Shown here: positions 1-12,700 of the stretch, piece after piece
Position numbering within the stretch: the stretch's first letter is position 1
Layout of the letters: every line of letters starts with the position of its first letter
Source: Parus major
Lineage: Eukaryota > Chordata > Aves > Passeriformes > Paridae
Direction of reading: 5' to 3'
Assembly (NCBI RefSeq): GCF_001522545.3
Contig: NC_031771.1
Location: 23,934,847 to 23,998,846 of the forward strand
Length of the DNA stretch: 64,000 nt
The notes under the pieces: generated by a model
Databases searched by the model: none
Told to the model about the DNA's origin: nothing
The model's input: only the letters and a program-made list of their open reading frames with translations
Program-made: the position numbers and the translations under genes

Positions 1-635
1 CTAATGTTATTTTTATTGTTTTGCATACTCTCTTCAATATTGGTGGGGAAAAAAAATGAAAACACCAGGTTGTAAATCTATTCGTGCCTTTCTTTCTTTC
101 TTGCCAGATACTCTAATGGAAGCCACAATTCTTCAGATACTGATATTAAACTGGGATATACTAAAAAACAGTACATAATATTATAGATAAAAGATATTTT
201 TATATATTTATACATATATTTATATATATTTATTATATATTATATATGCTATTATATACAATATAATTGTATATAATATATATTAAATATTTCTTATATA
301 TTTTATATGTGAAAATATATCTATGTTTTTTATAAATAAAATAGATAATAGTTTCTCCTTTTGAATTTTGCCATTGGTCTAGCTTATTCATATTTTGTAT
401 GGTTTTATTCTAAATTTCCCTTTCCTTCTGTGAGTCACAGATGGTCTACCATTGACAGTAGTGCTTCTGTAAAACACTGCAGCTCAGCAGATCTATTCCT
501 GGCACAGGCGGTGTCAAAGCATTCTTCCTAATAGGCCAAGTTTTATTTTAATTCCGTCATCATATATTTCCAAGTGATTTACTCTTTGGGTTGGATGTCC
601 ATCAAGCACAGTTTAATTGTGTAGAGCCTGATTAG
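1..635. other. AT-rich unique sequence, no gene
   Basis: No coding signal is visible here. The left part is very AT-rich and contains the palindromic tract listed separately. The right part, from about 350, is ordinary unique sequence leading into the CR1 fragment. I recognise no exon, promoter or RNA gene. Confidence 0.6.
183..345. repeat. AT-rich low-complexity tract with perfect 13-bp inverted repeat
   Basis: The tract is almost purely A and T, with runs of TATATA and TTTATATA. Inside it, positions 250-262 and 266-278 are perfect reverse complements around a 3-nt centre, so the DNA could extrude a cruciform. Such tracts arise by slippage and are common in vertebrate noncoding DNA. No gene function is implied. 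Confidence 0.8.
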
Positions 636-1290
636 CAAGAGAGGTTAGCAAATATGATACTGATCTACAAGAAGGGCTGGGTGGATAATTTTGGAGACAA
701 CAGATCTGTCAGTTTGATGTCGCCTCTGAGGAAGGAACAGATCAACTTGAGTGCCCTTACATGGCACATGCAGAACCACCAGAGGATCAGGCCCAGGCCA
801 CATGGATTCATGAAATACAGGTCCTGCTTAACCAACCTGATCTGCTTATATGGCAAGGTGTTAGTTGGTTGCTGAATGAGGGAAAGTCTGTGGAAGTGTC
901 CACCTGGACAGTAGTAAAGGCTTTGGCAGTTGCCCACAGCATTTTTCTGAAGAAGTTGGATGTTCATGGCTTGGATGTCTACACTGTTCACTGGGTAAAA
1001 AACTGCCTGGATGGGTGGGCCCAGAGTTGGTGAATGGTGTTACATCCAGCTGGTGGCCAGTCACTAGTGGGGTTCCTCAGGGCTCGGTGTTGGAGCCAGT
1101 TGTGTTTAATATCTTTATTGATCATCTGGATGAGGGGATCAAGTGCACCCTTACTGAGTTTGCAGATGGCAGTAAGCTGGTTGGGAGTGTTAACTTCCTG
1201 AAGGGTAGGAAGAGTCAGCAGAGGGATCTGGACAGGCAGGCTCTGTAGGCTATGGATCCAGCCTTAGGAAGTTCAATAAGGCAAGATACC
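636..1290 (+). mobile_element. CR1 LINE fragment, degenerate reverse-transcriptase region
   Basis: This is a decayed internal piece of a CR1 (chicken repeat 1) non-LTR retrotransposon ORF2, which encodes the reverse transcriptase used for target-primed insertion. Three consecutive frames carry the recognisable protein. Frame 654-872 has IYKKG, a degenerate SVSL motif and HGFMK.RSCLTNLI. The frame around 880-1030 has [14 protein letters not shown] and HWVKNCLDG. Frame 1015-1245 has [24 protein letters not shown] and [11 protein letters not shown]. The frames need at least two indels to join, one near 870-895 and one near 1028. The catalytic box usually read as FADD in CR1 is FADG here (codons at 1159-1170), so a metal-binding aspartate is lost. 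An LD-x-SK-like motif A survives only out of frame near 900-920. Both the 5' part and the 3' UTR are missing. It is a dead fossil; homology fades after about 1290. Confidence 0.9.
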
Positions 1291-4200
1291 TTAGGTTTGC
1301 TCAGGTGCTTTTGGAGTGATGGCTGCTATGGTAATACTCAGTAACAGCCCAGTCCTCCCACATGGGCCAGCTTTTTGGACAGAATAGCAAGGTGTCTGTC
1401 AGCCAGAATCTATATTTGCTTTGCCTTTTTGTAAAGGTACGCTTTACAAATGAAATACCCTTCTCTGAGAAGAGTTTAATCTGGTTTAGGAATGTACTTA
1501 CTCCTTTGAGGGTGGGTTTGTTGCCATTAAAATTTAATTATGGCCTTAATCCCTCACTGTCAGATGACATGCTCTCACTCAAATCCTTTATGGTTTTATT
1601 TTACAAACTATATCTGCAGACTTGCAGTTGTCCTTATTTAGAAAAGTAAAAAATGAGTTTAGAGAAAAGGAAAGTGCCCTTTTTTTTTTGTATTTCTAAG
1701 AAGCGATTAAAAAGTCTAGAACAGAAAAAAAGCTTCATCCAGTAGAGTGGTGAAGTGCCTACTCTGCTTTGGGCTTCACATCAGTGCTGCTAATGACAGC
1801 AAAACTGATTGATCTTTCCAAGCATGCATACTTGGAAATATATATTGAAATATGTCTCATTTTGGTGTAATCCACTAGAAAAGTCAGTCATGCAAGAACA
1901 ATTTCTGTCCAGAAAATCAGTAGACAGAGCAGACCAGTGGACAAGCTTTTAAAATTCTTTAATTAATTCTTTTCTTATTTAAATCATTATATTTCATGGA
2001 ATTACCACCTCACTTGTATTCCCAGAAAGAGTGATGTTTATTGCTGCCCTCAATCTCTGTGAAGAAAAATAATCCTGTTTTAAATCAAACACTTGTTTAT
2101 ATGATCTAATAGAAAACACCAGGCTCTATATCAAATTCAAATGGAAAACAGATGTATTAAATTGACAGTAAGAATAAATTTGTCACAGCTATAAATGCTT
2201 ATTGAGATATATGTTTATATACATATGTGTGTGAACATATATAATTCCCTCTTTTTTGAGCCTTGGTGGAAAAGACAGGAAAAGAACATTCCTTTAGAGA
2301 GCATCACCAAAGGGATGCAGTGTAATTGATTCAGATTTAAAATGATCTGTTAAGAGACTATGGAAACAGAAACTAGGCACATATGGAGTTTAAATTTAAG
2401 AGTTTGAAGATTTAATTTCAGAGTTGGAGAGTTTTAATTTTTTTAAGTATTCCAAAATGTGTTTTGCAAAATTTTTCAACTTAAAAAGAATGTGGTAATC
2501 CCAGTGTGTTTGTGGAAAAATGTTGCATTGAACTGAGTCATTCCAAGTCATTCCATTTTGGGAAAGAAGCACCTCACAAGGCTTCATAGATTGCTGTCAG
2601 CCATTTTTTATTTTAGGTTACCCAAAACTTGTGATGGATGGACTTGTAAGTCTTCATTTCCACACTCACCTTACCTTCATGAACACTCTTAAAGACAGAT
2701 CTCAAAAGCTCTGCACACATCTAAATGTAACTGTCAAATGAATCCAGTCCTGAAGCACAGATATGGCCCTTCTTGTCTTGTGTCAGGTTCCAGCTCAGTC
2801 TTTCAGTATCAGAAGGTTTAATTTCACTGTACATTACCTGTGCAATGCAATTTGATCACCTTTATAAAAGCTGGCGCATGCTATACGTTTCTTCCACTCC
2901 TCCAAAAATTTAAACAGCTTCTCTTTGACTTGCCATGCCTGGATTTTTTTCTGTTAACTTTCAGAGAACATATGACATTATGTAGCATGTTGACTAATGG
3001 TTTTAAAACTTTTAAATGTTTAATCCAACATATATATATACATACAGCTCAGATGACAGAGGGTGTGTGAATGGTGCCTCTAATGCCAGAGCCCCCACGA
3101 CAGAGGGCAGCAGGAATCCTGGAACAGGTGAAGTTTCCTGATGTGGGAATTTTCACTAGGGGAGCTACCCAGCAGCATCTGAGCCTTAGAGGTGCTTCTG
3201 CACCCATCTTTACTCAGCCATAAATCCAGCTAGTTCTGCTGCAGTGTCAATAAAGATTCAGCTATTGATTTTTCACCCACTGCCACACATACGGATTTAT
3301 AGAGCAACATCTGTTGGTCATGGGTGGTCATCTGTTATATGTATCATCAAAACCACGTTTCCCAGATGCTGATTTTCATCATCTAGTCTTTTTCTGGATC
3401 ATTATGAGCTGCAATACATGCTCTCTAGGTTAAGAAACCTAGAATTATGTTCTAAATTTCATGTCCTTTTTAATGTTTAAAATTTTGGGAGGCAGGCGAT
3501 TATGCATAATGTAAGTGAGCATTGATGTAAGTATCAGTAGTGGTTTGCAAAATGCATTTTGGAGAGTATGGTTCACTCTAAGATTATTGATTATATACCT
3601 AGACAATGTTAATATTTTAGTGGTACATGAAGAGTGATTGTGCAGTGGCAGTTCTGTAATCGGTTCTAAAACATCTGAATTTCCATCTTTTTAGGGGACA
3701 ATTGCCTTTTTAGAAATGCATCTGCATATCATGTGCTTATCATGGGTCTGTGCATACTGGAATAACCAAGGAGAATTGTAGAAATTTTAGAATACTGTCT
3801 TCTTAACTACATATGGAGCACAATTCTTTTTCCTGAGGATGACCTAGTGGAAAAGTAGTGACACACTCCCTTGAATTGGAAAATAACAGAGGCGCCCCTG
3901 CACGAACAGACCTGTCAGCAGCTTCCTGGTTTGTCCAGGCTTTTTGTTGCCTGTTTCCTGATGGATCTCAGCTCACATGCTAAGTAGGCACTTCGAAGAA
4001 ACCTTGAACATTCTGGTTGCATGTTCAGTACATATTGGGTCTGAAATCTGAATCATTAGTCCTAAATTCAAATGCTGCATACTGCTCTTGTAATGTATCT
4101 TTCATAAGGAAATGAAGACATGTAAAATGGTGTGCCCAAGGATGCAGACAGGGTCATGAAGGAAGTGCAGGAGACTGATTCCTGACCACTCATGTTAAAA

Positions 4201-4589
4201 CACAAGTAGCAGACAATGAATTACAAACACATGAGCCACTGCGCAGTATCCTTTTAGATTGATATTTAAAATAATAATGCAAAAGAAAAATTCCAGACAT
4301 CTTTCCTGTCTGCCGATTATACTCCCTCTCTTCCTCTAAATCCCTAGCACTCTCTTGTTGATTTTATTTCAGCATATACTATCTATTTCTCTAACCTGAT
4401 CTTCTGATCTTCTTTCTTGATTAGCTTTATTTCATCTACACTAACTTCAGCATACTACATCCTGTTGTAGTTTTCTCACTGCTTTCCTTCATGATCCCAG
4501 TTATGCTGGGATGTCAGTGACTGCTTGGCATATTTAAAAATTTTACATTTGAGGAACAGGCAAATAAGGAGTGGGGAGGGGAGGTGAGA
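1291..4589. other. Unique noncoding sequence
   Basis: No gene or recognisable mobile element. ORFs here are short (the longest, 1362-1649, is 95 codons) and lack any family motif. Position 3029 onward has a short TA run, and 3078-3260 is slightly richer in G and C but unrecognised. Two adjacent minus-strand donor-like sites lie at 2670-2680, without a convincing exon upstream. Confidence 0.5.
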
Positions 4590-4755
4590 CCATCACAGCA
4601 CTAGCCTGCCAGAGTTTAAGAAACATGTGGACAATACTCTAAGGTACGTGGTGTGATTCTTGAGTTTTTTCTGTGTTGGGCCAGGCGCTGAACTTTGAGG
4701 ATCCTTGAGGGTCTCTTCCAACTCCCAATATTCCAAGATTCTATTATTCTAATAC
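4590..4755 (+). mobile_element. CR1 LINE 3' end, 5'-truncated
   Basis: The sequence from about 4590 follows the avian CR1 3' region: a 'cctgccagagtt.aagaa' segment, 'ggacaatactct.agg.acgtgg', 'gggccaggcgctgaactt', then 'gaggatccttgagggtctc' and 'ttccaactc'. It ends in the degenerate ATTCTATTATTCTA-type short repeat that terminates CR1 copies. Only the last 165 bp or so survive, which is normal for CR1 because most copies are severely 5'-truncated on insertion. There is no ORF. Many substitutions suggest an old insertion. Confidence 0.88.
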
Positions 4756-7700
4756 TAGGAACTTGAATATCTTACAACAATTCTTATTGTATAACATTAT
4801 AAACCAGCTAACAGATTATTGTCACCTTGGACTTTGTTTCCCTGCCTCCTTGATCTACACCATTCTGTTATCTTTAATTGAGATTAGCCCTTTATATTTG
4901 TTCCAGGTTTGGGCTCCCAGGGCGTTTAATAATAATTAATAAATAACAGTAATCACTCATAACTAATGCTAATTAAGCATAGTAGTGATGTCACAACTAC
5001 ATGCAGATAGGTCAGGAACAGAGAGTTTGTGAATTTCTCTTGATTTTTAGCCTGGCTCTTATCCCCAGTTGGAAGCAGGCAGAAGAAGACACTCTCAACA
5101 TGAATCCAGATGTGCACAGACAGAACATCTGTTTCAAGTATGCATAACATGCATGACCTTATTTAAGGGCAGTTGACCACTCAAACTCTCTGTCTGTGAC
5201 TTATGTTTTATTAGTTCTCCTTCTATAGATTTTGTGGCAGGCAAGCCTCTTCAAAGAAAAGGATTTTTACATAGAAGGGAAATCATCCACAGAAAACAAA
5301 AAGCATGAAAGTGAGGGAGGTCCTTCCATGGCTGAACCAATAAAAGCCAGCATGACTTAGAGTTGATACTTCTTTTTAAGAGTGTCTCTTATGATGTGTC
5401 AGTCCTAGTCTGTGTTGTACTTAAGCCTAAAGACACCTTTTGAAAAATTTAATGGAATATAAGGGAAATTCTGTCAGTCAGAAGCTCAACTATATTGTCT
5501 CTATAGACAAAGTTATTATTTAAAAACAGTAGCATTAAACAGACTGGGTGGAATTTGATAACCAAGGTCAATAATAATTTTCTGAAGTTATTTATCTGGA
5601 AACCATTGATCCCATTATACTATTGGTGCAAAAATCACTGAATTATTTTTATTAATGGCATCATTTGTATAAAGTTTAGCTGGCTTATTGATGTTCAACT
5701 CCTACACTGTCATAAAGTCACTGCCCTTCCCCTCATATCAACAATTCTGTTATCAGAGCATACCTTTCTCTTAATAAGGCCAGTTGCACTATTTGCTGTA
5801 GTTGTTATTTTAATTTTTATTACTCCTTTATCCGTTACACTGGAAAACAGAGGCATAGTGCTACTCAGGAGGGGAGATTCTGTGTGAGTCATGTTGATAC
5901 AAAGGTGCACACACAGCAGGTGCAGAGGACTTGTTATCCTTCTTGGCTGTGCCATAATATTAAAAAAAAAGAAGAAAAACAAACCAAAAACAAAGCAAAA
6001 AAACCCCACCCATCAAATAAGTAAGTCTAGGTTTAAAAATTTGCTAAAGCAGTGGATTTAGTTATAATATGTAGTGTTTTAATTTCAAGAAATCCATAAA
6101 TGTTGCCAGTATAGTCAAATTTTTTTCCACCTGCTAACATGTTATAGAAAAAAAATTTGAAGGTCATCTTTCAAGAAAGGACACAGATACTGCTAATTAT
6201 TGGGCCAGCTCATGAATTTGATGATGCATGAACACAGAACTTTGAAATATTGACAGGATATTATAGCTTAATTTCTGTTTATATCATTAAATTCAAAACA
6301 TGGGAAAACTCTGTGAGGGGGAAAAAATAAAAATGAATTTGTGTTTCTCTTGTCATGTATTTAACATGTTGACACTAAATGAGGTAGTTCTAAATTACTA
6401 TGTGAACTGAATTTGTAGTTATATAGTTGTATTTTAGCTATTGTCTGTATCTCTTGGGTATATTTTAAGTTTGGTTTTCAACAAGGTGAAAATTGCAGAA
6501 AACATTTGCTCCAACTCAGATTTGTACTTAATACTTTTGATTTTTGCCTATATCATTTTATTCATCAGACTTCAGTAAAACATAGTATTCATACAATTAG
6601 TATGCTGCAGAGTACAAGAGAATGTCTTTTAAAGATCACAGGTGATTCATGTTCTGCTTCTCAAAGACAAGTTGAATGAGAGAGACAAAAGATTAATCCT
6701 AGTGTTTCCATTGTTAAACCTCACTTCTCAGATTATGCTACTTTAGCAATAGAGTACTCAGCACTGTCTATTCATATCCAAAAATTGCATTAACTCATGT
6801 TGTAGCAAATAAACAGGAGTTGAAAATTAAATCCTCTAGGATCTTTTGTTGTTTTGAAATCTGAAAGGCTCAATAATCCTTTAAACCTGTAAACACTAAC
6901 AAAGAGACCATTGTCACTAAATCAAATTTGTCATTGTGGAAACAGCGTGCTGCAGAGTTCCTCATGGATAAGAGCTGCTATTTAGTGAACCAGCATTACC
7001 TCTGGTGCAGCTACAGTACCTAGTACTCCCATCAGTGATAAATTTAGCTTTTATCTTGAAAATTATTAAATGTTCGTGAAACTGTGAGTTGAACACCTCC
7101 CAGCTCCTTGCTCCAATAGTTTTTCTTTATCATTTCTGTAGACTGTTGCTTTGTTTAACATTTAAGGTTATGTTAGGTCAATGCTTAATACAATAGCGTA
7201 TTTGGCAAGAGTAGATGAGGATTAATTAGTAATGTTTGCAGAAGACTTTGAAAATATGAAGTGCTATAGGGACATAAATGAATGTCTTCTTTTCTCTGGT
7301 CTATGAATAGGTGGTGCCTGCCAAATGCTATTCTCATGCTTGAAAAGCATTAACTTTTTAAGGAATAAGTAAATTCATAAGTAAATTCTGAGTTTTAAAG
7401 TTAAGAGCTTTTAATCAGTGATTCAAAACTTTTCTGAGGCTATTTTTAATTGGCTTCCAAAATATTCAGATAAGTAGTTGGTTCACAGCAAGCTACACAT
7501 GTGAAATTCATAAAGGGGCTCAAACAGCCAGTGGAAATGTGGTAAGGAGTCCTGAAATAAAGATCTGTGAATCCACTGGATATATTTATAACAGGGAGTT
7601 TGGCATTTGTCAGAGGACATACAGGTCTTCAGAAGTACCAGATTATTTATGAAGCAGATATCATACAATTTATGAGTTTTCTCACAGTGACTTGCAAATG

Positions 7701-9439
7701 TTGCATCTTCCCTGAAGAGGAGGCTTCCTGCTGTTCCTTCCTCCATATGAGGCTTCTTGTGAGCTATAACCAGCTGAGGTGCTGGTAAGGTAGGGGTAGG
7801 TGGCAGAATTGATATCCAAGGGAACTACAGAAAAGGCTTCAAAACATCATCACTAGTACTTTAAGTGAACTAGACTTGCACTGCTGTTTCAAGGTGAAAG
7901 GTCATTGTGCCCAACTCTCTCTCTTGGAAACTTTTGATCCCCCACGCTTTCACCTTTTCCAAAATTTAGAATGTACATTGATATTTTCAGCAGTATTTCT
8001 CTGTACAAGATAGTAAGTTTTCAAATCTAAACACTCCTAAAAAAAGCAAATGATGGATTGCTCAGTGGACGTTTTCCCATCTTTTCACTCTAGCTTCAAT
8101 AATTCTGGCTTGTATTTCTTGGAGATGAGATATGAGACTTCAAATGATGACAGCAACAGACAAAAATTTAGAGGCAGAGCAATTCCTTCAAACAGATGTT
8201 TCCCAGACCAACTGATAACACTTCAACTTTCAAGCGACACCTCTTCTTAAAATCTCTCTAATTATGAGAAAAAGGGATACAATGTCATACAGTGTCAGGT
8301 GTGAAGTAAAGCTTGATTCATCTTTAGAATTTGATTATTTCTCATTTACAACCTGTGTTTAAACAATTAGTATTTTTTCCAACCCCCTCTATTTTGACAA
8401 AATGCATGATTGTCTCATATGTCTTCTCTGTTTTCTTTTTTGTTTACTAACCCAAACATTTCCTTGCAATTTTGGATTTTCCTTCCTAGCATATTTTGAC
8501 ATCTTACTATTTCCTGCATTCTTTAGAAGAAAATATACCCTATTTTTGGGCTAAGGCACCATTAAAATTTGCAGCCTAGGTTATAGTATGAATGGATTAG
8601 GTATTTTTTTATTTTTAAGATTTTATTTTTTTTTTAAAAGCACAGAACAGTTTTAAGGTGAAAGAAATGTAGGGCACTTCACCCTCCTGATATTTCACAG
8701 ATTAAAAAAAGGCCAAACACCAATGGTGGGAAAGCATAACTTTAAACCTCTTATATATTTCTCAGAATAAGGAACTCTGATCTTACCTATATATCTAATA
8801 TCTTGTTGCTGTATGCAACACATACCCTGTTAGTGGTAAAAGAGCTAATTTGATGTTTCTTTCTTATTTCATTCTAAAGAAATCTCCAGTAATTTGTTGT
8901 ACATTTTTGTACTCTGTTGTATTTTTCATTTCTCCTCACCCATAATGCAAATTCTTTTTGACCCACAAGTTGTTTTTATTCCTCTAAGCTCAATGATGGA
9001 AATATTGATAACTGTGAGGACCAAGGATTAAAGTCCAGTGGGGTGAATCTCTTTCCATGAGCATTAAAAAATTAAAGCTTTTTCTATAAGGGCAGTGGCT
9101 CAGAAGTTCCACTGTTCCCTGAAAACTGAAAAACATTCACTTCTTAATAATATTGCATTAGCTTAGAAAAGGTTAGCAACACAAGGCTAGACCTGATTCT
9201 CTATTGTACTGCCTAACTGCCTCCTCCTGTCTTTGAGAAACTGCAAGTGGAGTTTCATCTCTCTGTAAACAACATCCTATTTAAATACTCAGAATACCTA
9301 GCCATAATGTAAATTCTCTTTTTTTCAAAATCTTACCCCCACAGTTGCATTAAAAGTTCCACAGTACTATTCCTGATATTTTTTTGGTTGTACCTGGAGT
9401 TTCATATATAGAAGCTTGACCTAGATTTGACAGATGTGT
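4756..9439. other. Unique noncoding sequence
   Basis: No gene recognised. The stretch at 5955-6005 is A-rich (runs of A broken by G and C) and creates a long Phe-rich minus-strand ORF that is not credible. Overlapping ORFs on both strands at 7483-7788 have no recognisable domain. The plus frame has an acceptor-like TTTTCTCACAG at 7677-7687 and a donor-like CTG|GTAAGG at 7784, which is suggestive but unsupported. Confidence 0.5.
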
Positions 9440-9533
9440 GTTCTACTATTAAAAATTTTTGACAGAGGTTTCTACTATTAAAAATTTTTGACAGAGGTTT
9501 CTACTATTAAAAATTTTTGACAGAGGTTTCTAC
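9440..9533. repeat. 29-bp minisatellite, about 3.2 copies
   Basis: Three near-identical 29-bp units run head to tail (9440-9468, 9469-9497, 9498-9526), followed by a 7-nt partial fourth copy. Each unit has an ACTATT segment, a self-complementary AAAAATTTTT core and a GACAGAGG end. Copies 2 and 3 are identical; copy 1 differs only at its first base. The upstream TTTGACAG at 9427-9434 resembles the end of a unit and may be a decayed flank. Near-perfect identity suggests recent expansion, and the copy number may be polymorphic. Confidence 0.95.
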
Positions 9534-9707
9534 AAATATTGATGAGTTACAGAAAGTTGTAAAAATTATTAGATGGACATATTTTTAAGATTTTTCTCTT
9601 TTTGAGATCCCTTTGAGCTAGAATCCATGCTGCTTTTGAATGGGAGATTGAATAATGAAATTGATGTCAAACATGAGCATTACTCCTGCTCAACAATGAC
9701 CTATCCT

Positions 9708-9739
9708 GGGGGAGCTGGGGAGGGGGGGTGGGGGAGGGG
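9708..9739 (+). other. G-quadruplex-forming motif
   Basis: Five runs of four or more G (5, 4, 7, 5 and 4) are separated by loops of 4, 1, 1 and 1 nt on the plus strand, in otherwise AT-rich DNA. This satisfies the usual quadruplex rule with very short loops, predicting high stability. It lies about 175 bp downstream of the minisatellite. No gene or TATA element is visible next to it, so a promoter role is not supported. Confidence 0.85.
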
Positions 9740-12700
9740 CGATGGAAGAGGGTGAGCAACAAAACCAGAAAGTAGGAGTACTCACAATTCTCAGCTTTCT
9801 CACTTTTGTAAACCTGGTATCATTCTCTGTTAAGGACTTAGACACCAATATAATTATTACTGTAAAACTTACCCCACTTCAATCTTTCATGTAGTTTGTG
9901 GTCTTTTCTGTCCCACGGTTTTAGATGATGATGTACTTTGCTAGGTCAACTGTTTTCTGTATTCAGACTTCCCTGTGTACAAGTGCCTTTTTGCAATTGC
10001 TACCTTTAACAGCTGAGCTGTTTGCTTATCTCTGCCTGTGCTTAATGCTAAACCTGTACTTCTGTTGCCTTTAAATCCTATGCTGCAATATATTTATGCT
10101 AAACTGATGTAAAGGTGATAAGCTTTCCCAAGCCCACTTGGAGGATAAATGTTGATCTCAGGTTTTCACTGTCACTTTGGTAAAGGCAAATATGATTTTC
10201 ACAAAACATAACAGGGCAATCTGATTTTCACAATCCTACCACTTCTGTACTTTCCTGTAACCATGTCATAGTCAGTCTATTTCTGCTTTTGTGAGTGTTA
10301 CTTTGCACAAGAATTTGTTGCTATGTTCAATCTCTGTTCATCTATGTGTTGGCATTTTTTAGGAGATGGTTGTTGATCAAAAAAGACTTCTTTTCCTAAT
10401 CTCTGGTTCTTTTCTGACAGTTAGGAGGATCAGTGTTTATTATTAGTGATTATTTCCAGAGAGGGGACAACCCTTTCTGAAATTGCTGGAAAATGTCAAG
10501 GGGGTCATCTGAGAGTGCATTCACTGTTTGAGCCAAGCAGGAATGTGTTGAGTGGTTTTTGCTGGCTTTTCGTTTAGTTCTTTAAAACTTTTCTTTCATC
10601 AAGCTCATCACAACCTGTGAAAAATTAAGTTGTTGCAGAATGGTTAAAAATGGTTATGAGCCTTAATACTAAAGATGTTTATGAAGCTTAGTACTGGAAA
10701 AACTGACACTTAAACTGAAATTCCCCCAAGGCCAATGGGAAGCTTTTCCAAATTGTAATCAGTGTTCCTTTCTCATTTTGTATCAGATACAACTGGCCTT
10801 TCTGGTCAGCTGCCTTCATTACTGAAGTGACAATCAGTATTTAAGTGAAAAGACATTGAGTAAAGGTGGTTGAGACTGTTTTTTCAGTGGCATTGCCTAA
10901 AAATTATTTTTCCCCCCTTTTCATTCCAATTGGTTATTCTTCAGTGGGGGAATGGAACCATGGCAGTATTAAACTTCATAGCCTGTCTGGTGTGGCAAAA
11001 GAGTGAAAACATAATATATTTTCTTTCCAAAGCAAAGAGAGAACAGAGGAAGGAAAGCTGTGAACTTGACTAATGCTTTTTCTGCCTACATACTTTGAAA
11101 ACTGGAAGAGCCAGTGTTTTCTGTGTAGTTTAAGAATTCTGAAGCAGACAAGTGTCTTTTGAGTCTTGTTCAATAAAGAGGAGGCCTTAAAACCTGAGAA
11201 ACACGGAGTCAGTCAGCTGCAAATGCAGAACTGGCATCTTGTGCCCACCTTTCTGGTGTGCCCAGGAGGTTTCAGGATCCCCCAGTGTAGAAAGAGGTGG
11301 CGATTAAAACTGAAAGCCTGAATGAAAGAATGCTGCTGCATGCTGCTTCCTCTTCATAAAGGTCTTTGAATGCATATGTGTGCACATACAGGGCTTGAAT
11401 TGTCATAGAGACTATAAAGCTAGGAGTGAAGACCACAGATATCCAGGTTGTAGAAATTTGTGTAACTCCATTGGTATTTTTATTCTAATATTTATCTCAA
11501 TACAGATAATTTCATACTACCTGGGAATTTGATCACAAATCACTGTTACAAAATCCTGACAGGGTCACTTCCATATTTTAAGATGTGTAATAGATTACCT
11601 GTACAATATACCTTGTTTACAGAGTGTAAAAAGGGAAGTCTATTCTAGCTTACACTTTGCACTGTCCTGATGAAATTCGTGGGAATACAGGTCTTGTACA
11701 AAAATGCCATTTATAGCAAATCCTATTTTACTCTCATTTTGGTTTTGCTTTTTCTCTCTCCAACCAGCAGCGATTTGTCGAAGTGAAAGTCTATGCAGGA
11801 GATTCCAGGAACCAATCTGCGTGGCCCTGTTGGAAATCATGGTCAGCACTACTAGCTGTTAATAACGTGATTTGTATCTCAGTGGGGTGTCCTAGGAAGT
11901 GGATTAGCATTGCTCTAAACATCATCAGGGATGAAAGCCAGGAAACTCACTGTAGAAGAGAGTGCTGGTAGTTCACTATAAACTCCCATAAAGAGCTTCA
12001 GGCAAGACTTTCTCTTAATAAATATACCAATATTGAATCTGAGGGACTCAAAATTAATTTTTTAAGATTGCCAACACATGTTGAAATTCTTCCCCGGGTG
12101 TGGCACTGTTGTAACTTCTCTCCAAAGCAACCAAACAGTAATGGGCTGGAGAAAAGCTTTAAATCTGGATTTAATTTCTGGAAAATGAAATAAATATGTC
12201 TTTTTGAAAGCCTTCTCCCCTTGCACCAAAGGACAAAGAAGTAAAAGTCTGATTGTTTCTCAATTAGCCTGGAGATTTTCTTGTTTAGAATAAGGAAATG
12301 TGCTGTCCTTTATTTAAGGAGCTTCTTCAAAAGAAGAGAAAAATTGTACCAGGGACCTCATGCTTTGAAAAAGCACACATTTTTGACTGTCAGAAATCTC
12401 CATACTTCTACATTGCTTTGGCGAGTTTTGGTTCAAGTGCACCAAGGAAGCATCCTCAAATGAGTAATTTCATTTTCCTGCAGTGTTTTGCCTGCTTATT
12501 GAGTGCATGCATTACAGTGGCTTCTAGACTATAATTTCAAATTGCATTTTTCATAGAGGAACCACAATTCATGCTCTATTCCATACGGACTTTTGATTTC
12601 AGCATAATATTTTTGGGTGGTGAAGCTGCAGGTGAATTACACAAGGTATGTACAAGCTCATAAAGCCATTGTCTTAAATCACAACACCATACATTTTGTA

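Noticed and set aside
5710..6009. 99-codon minus-strand ORF with a Phe-rich start
   Set aside because: The Phe run is the translation of an A-rich simple tract; the rest has no known motif.
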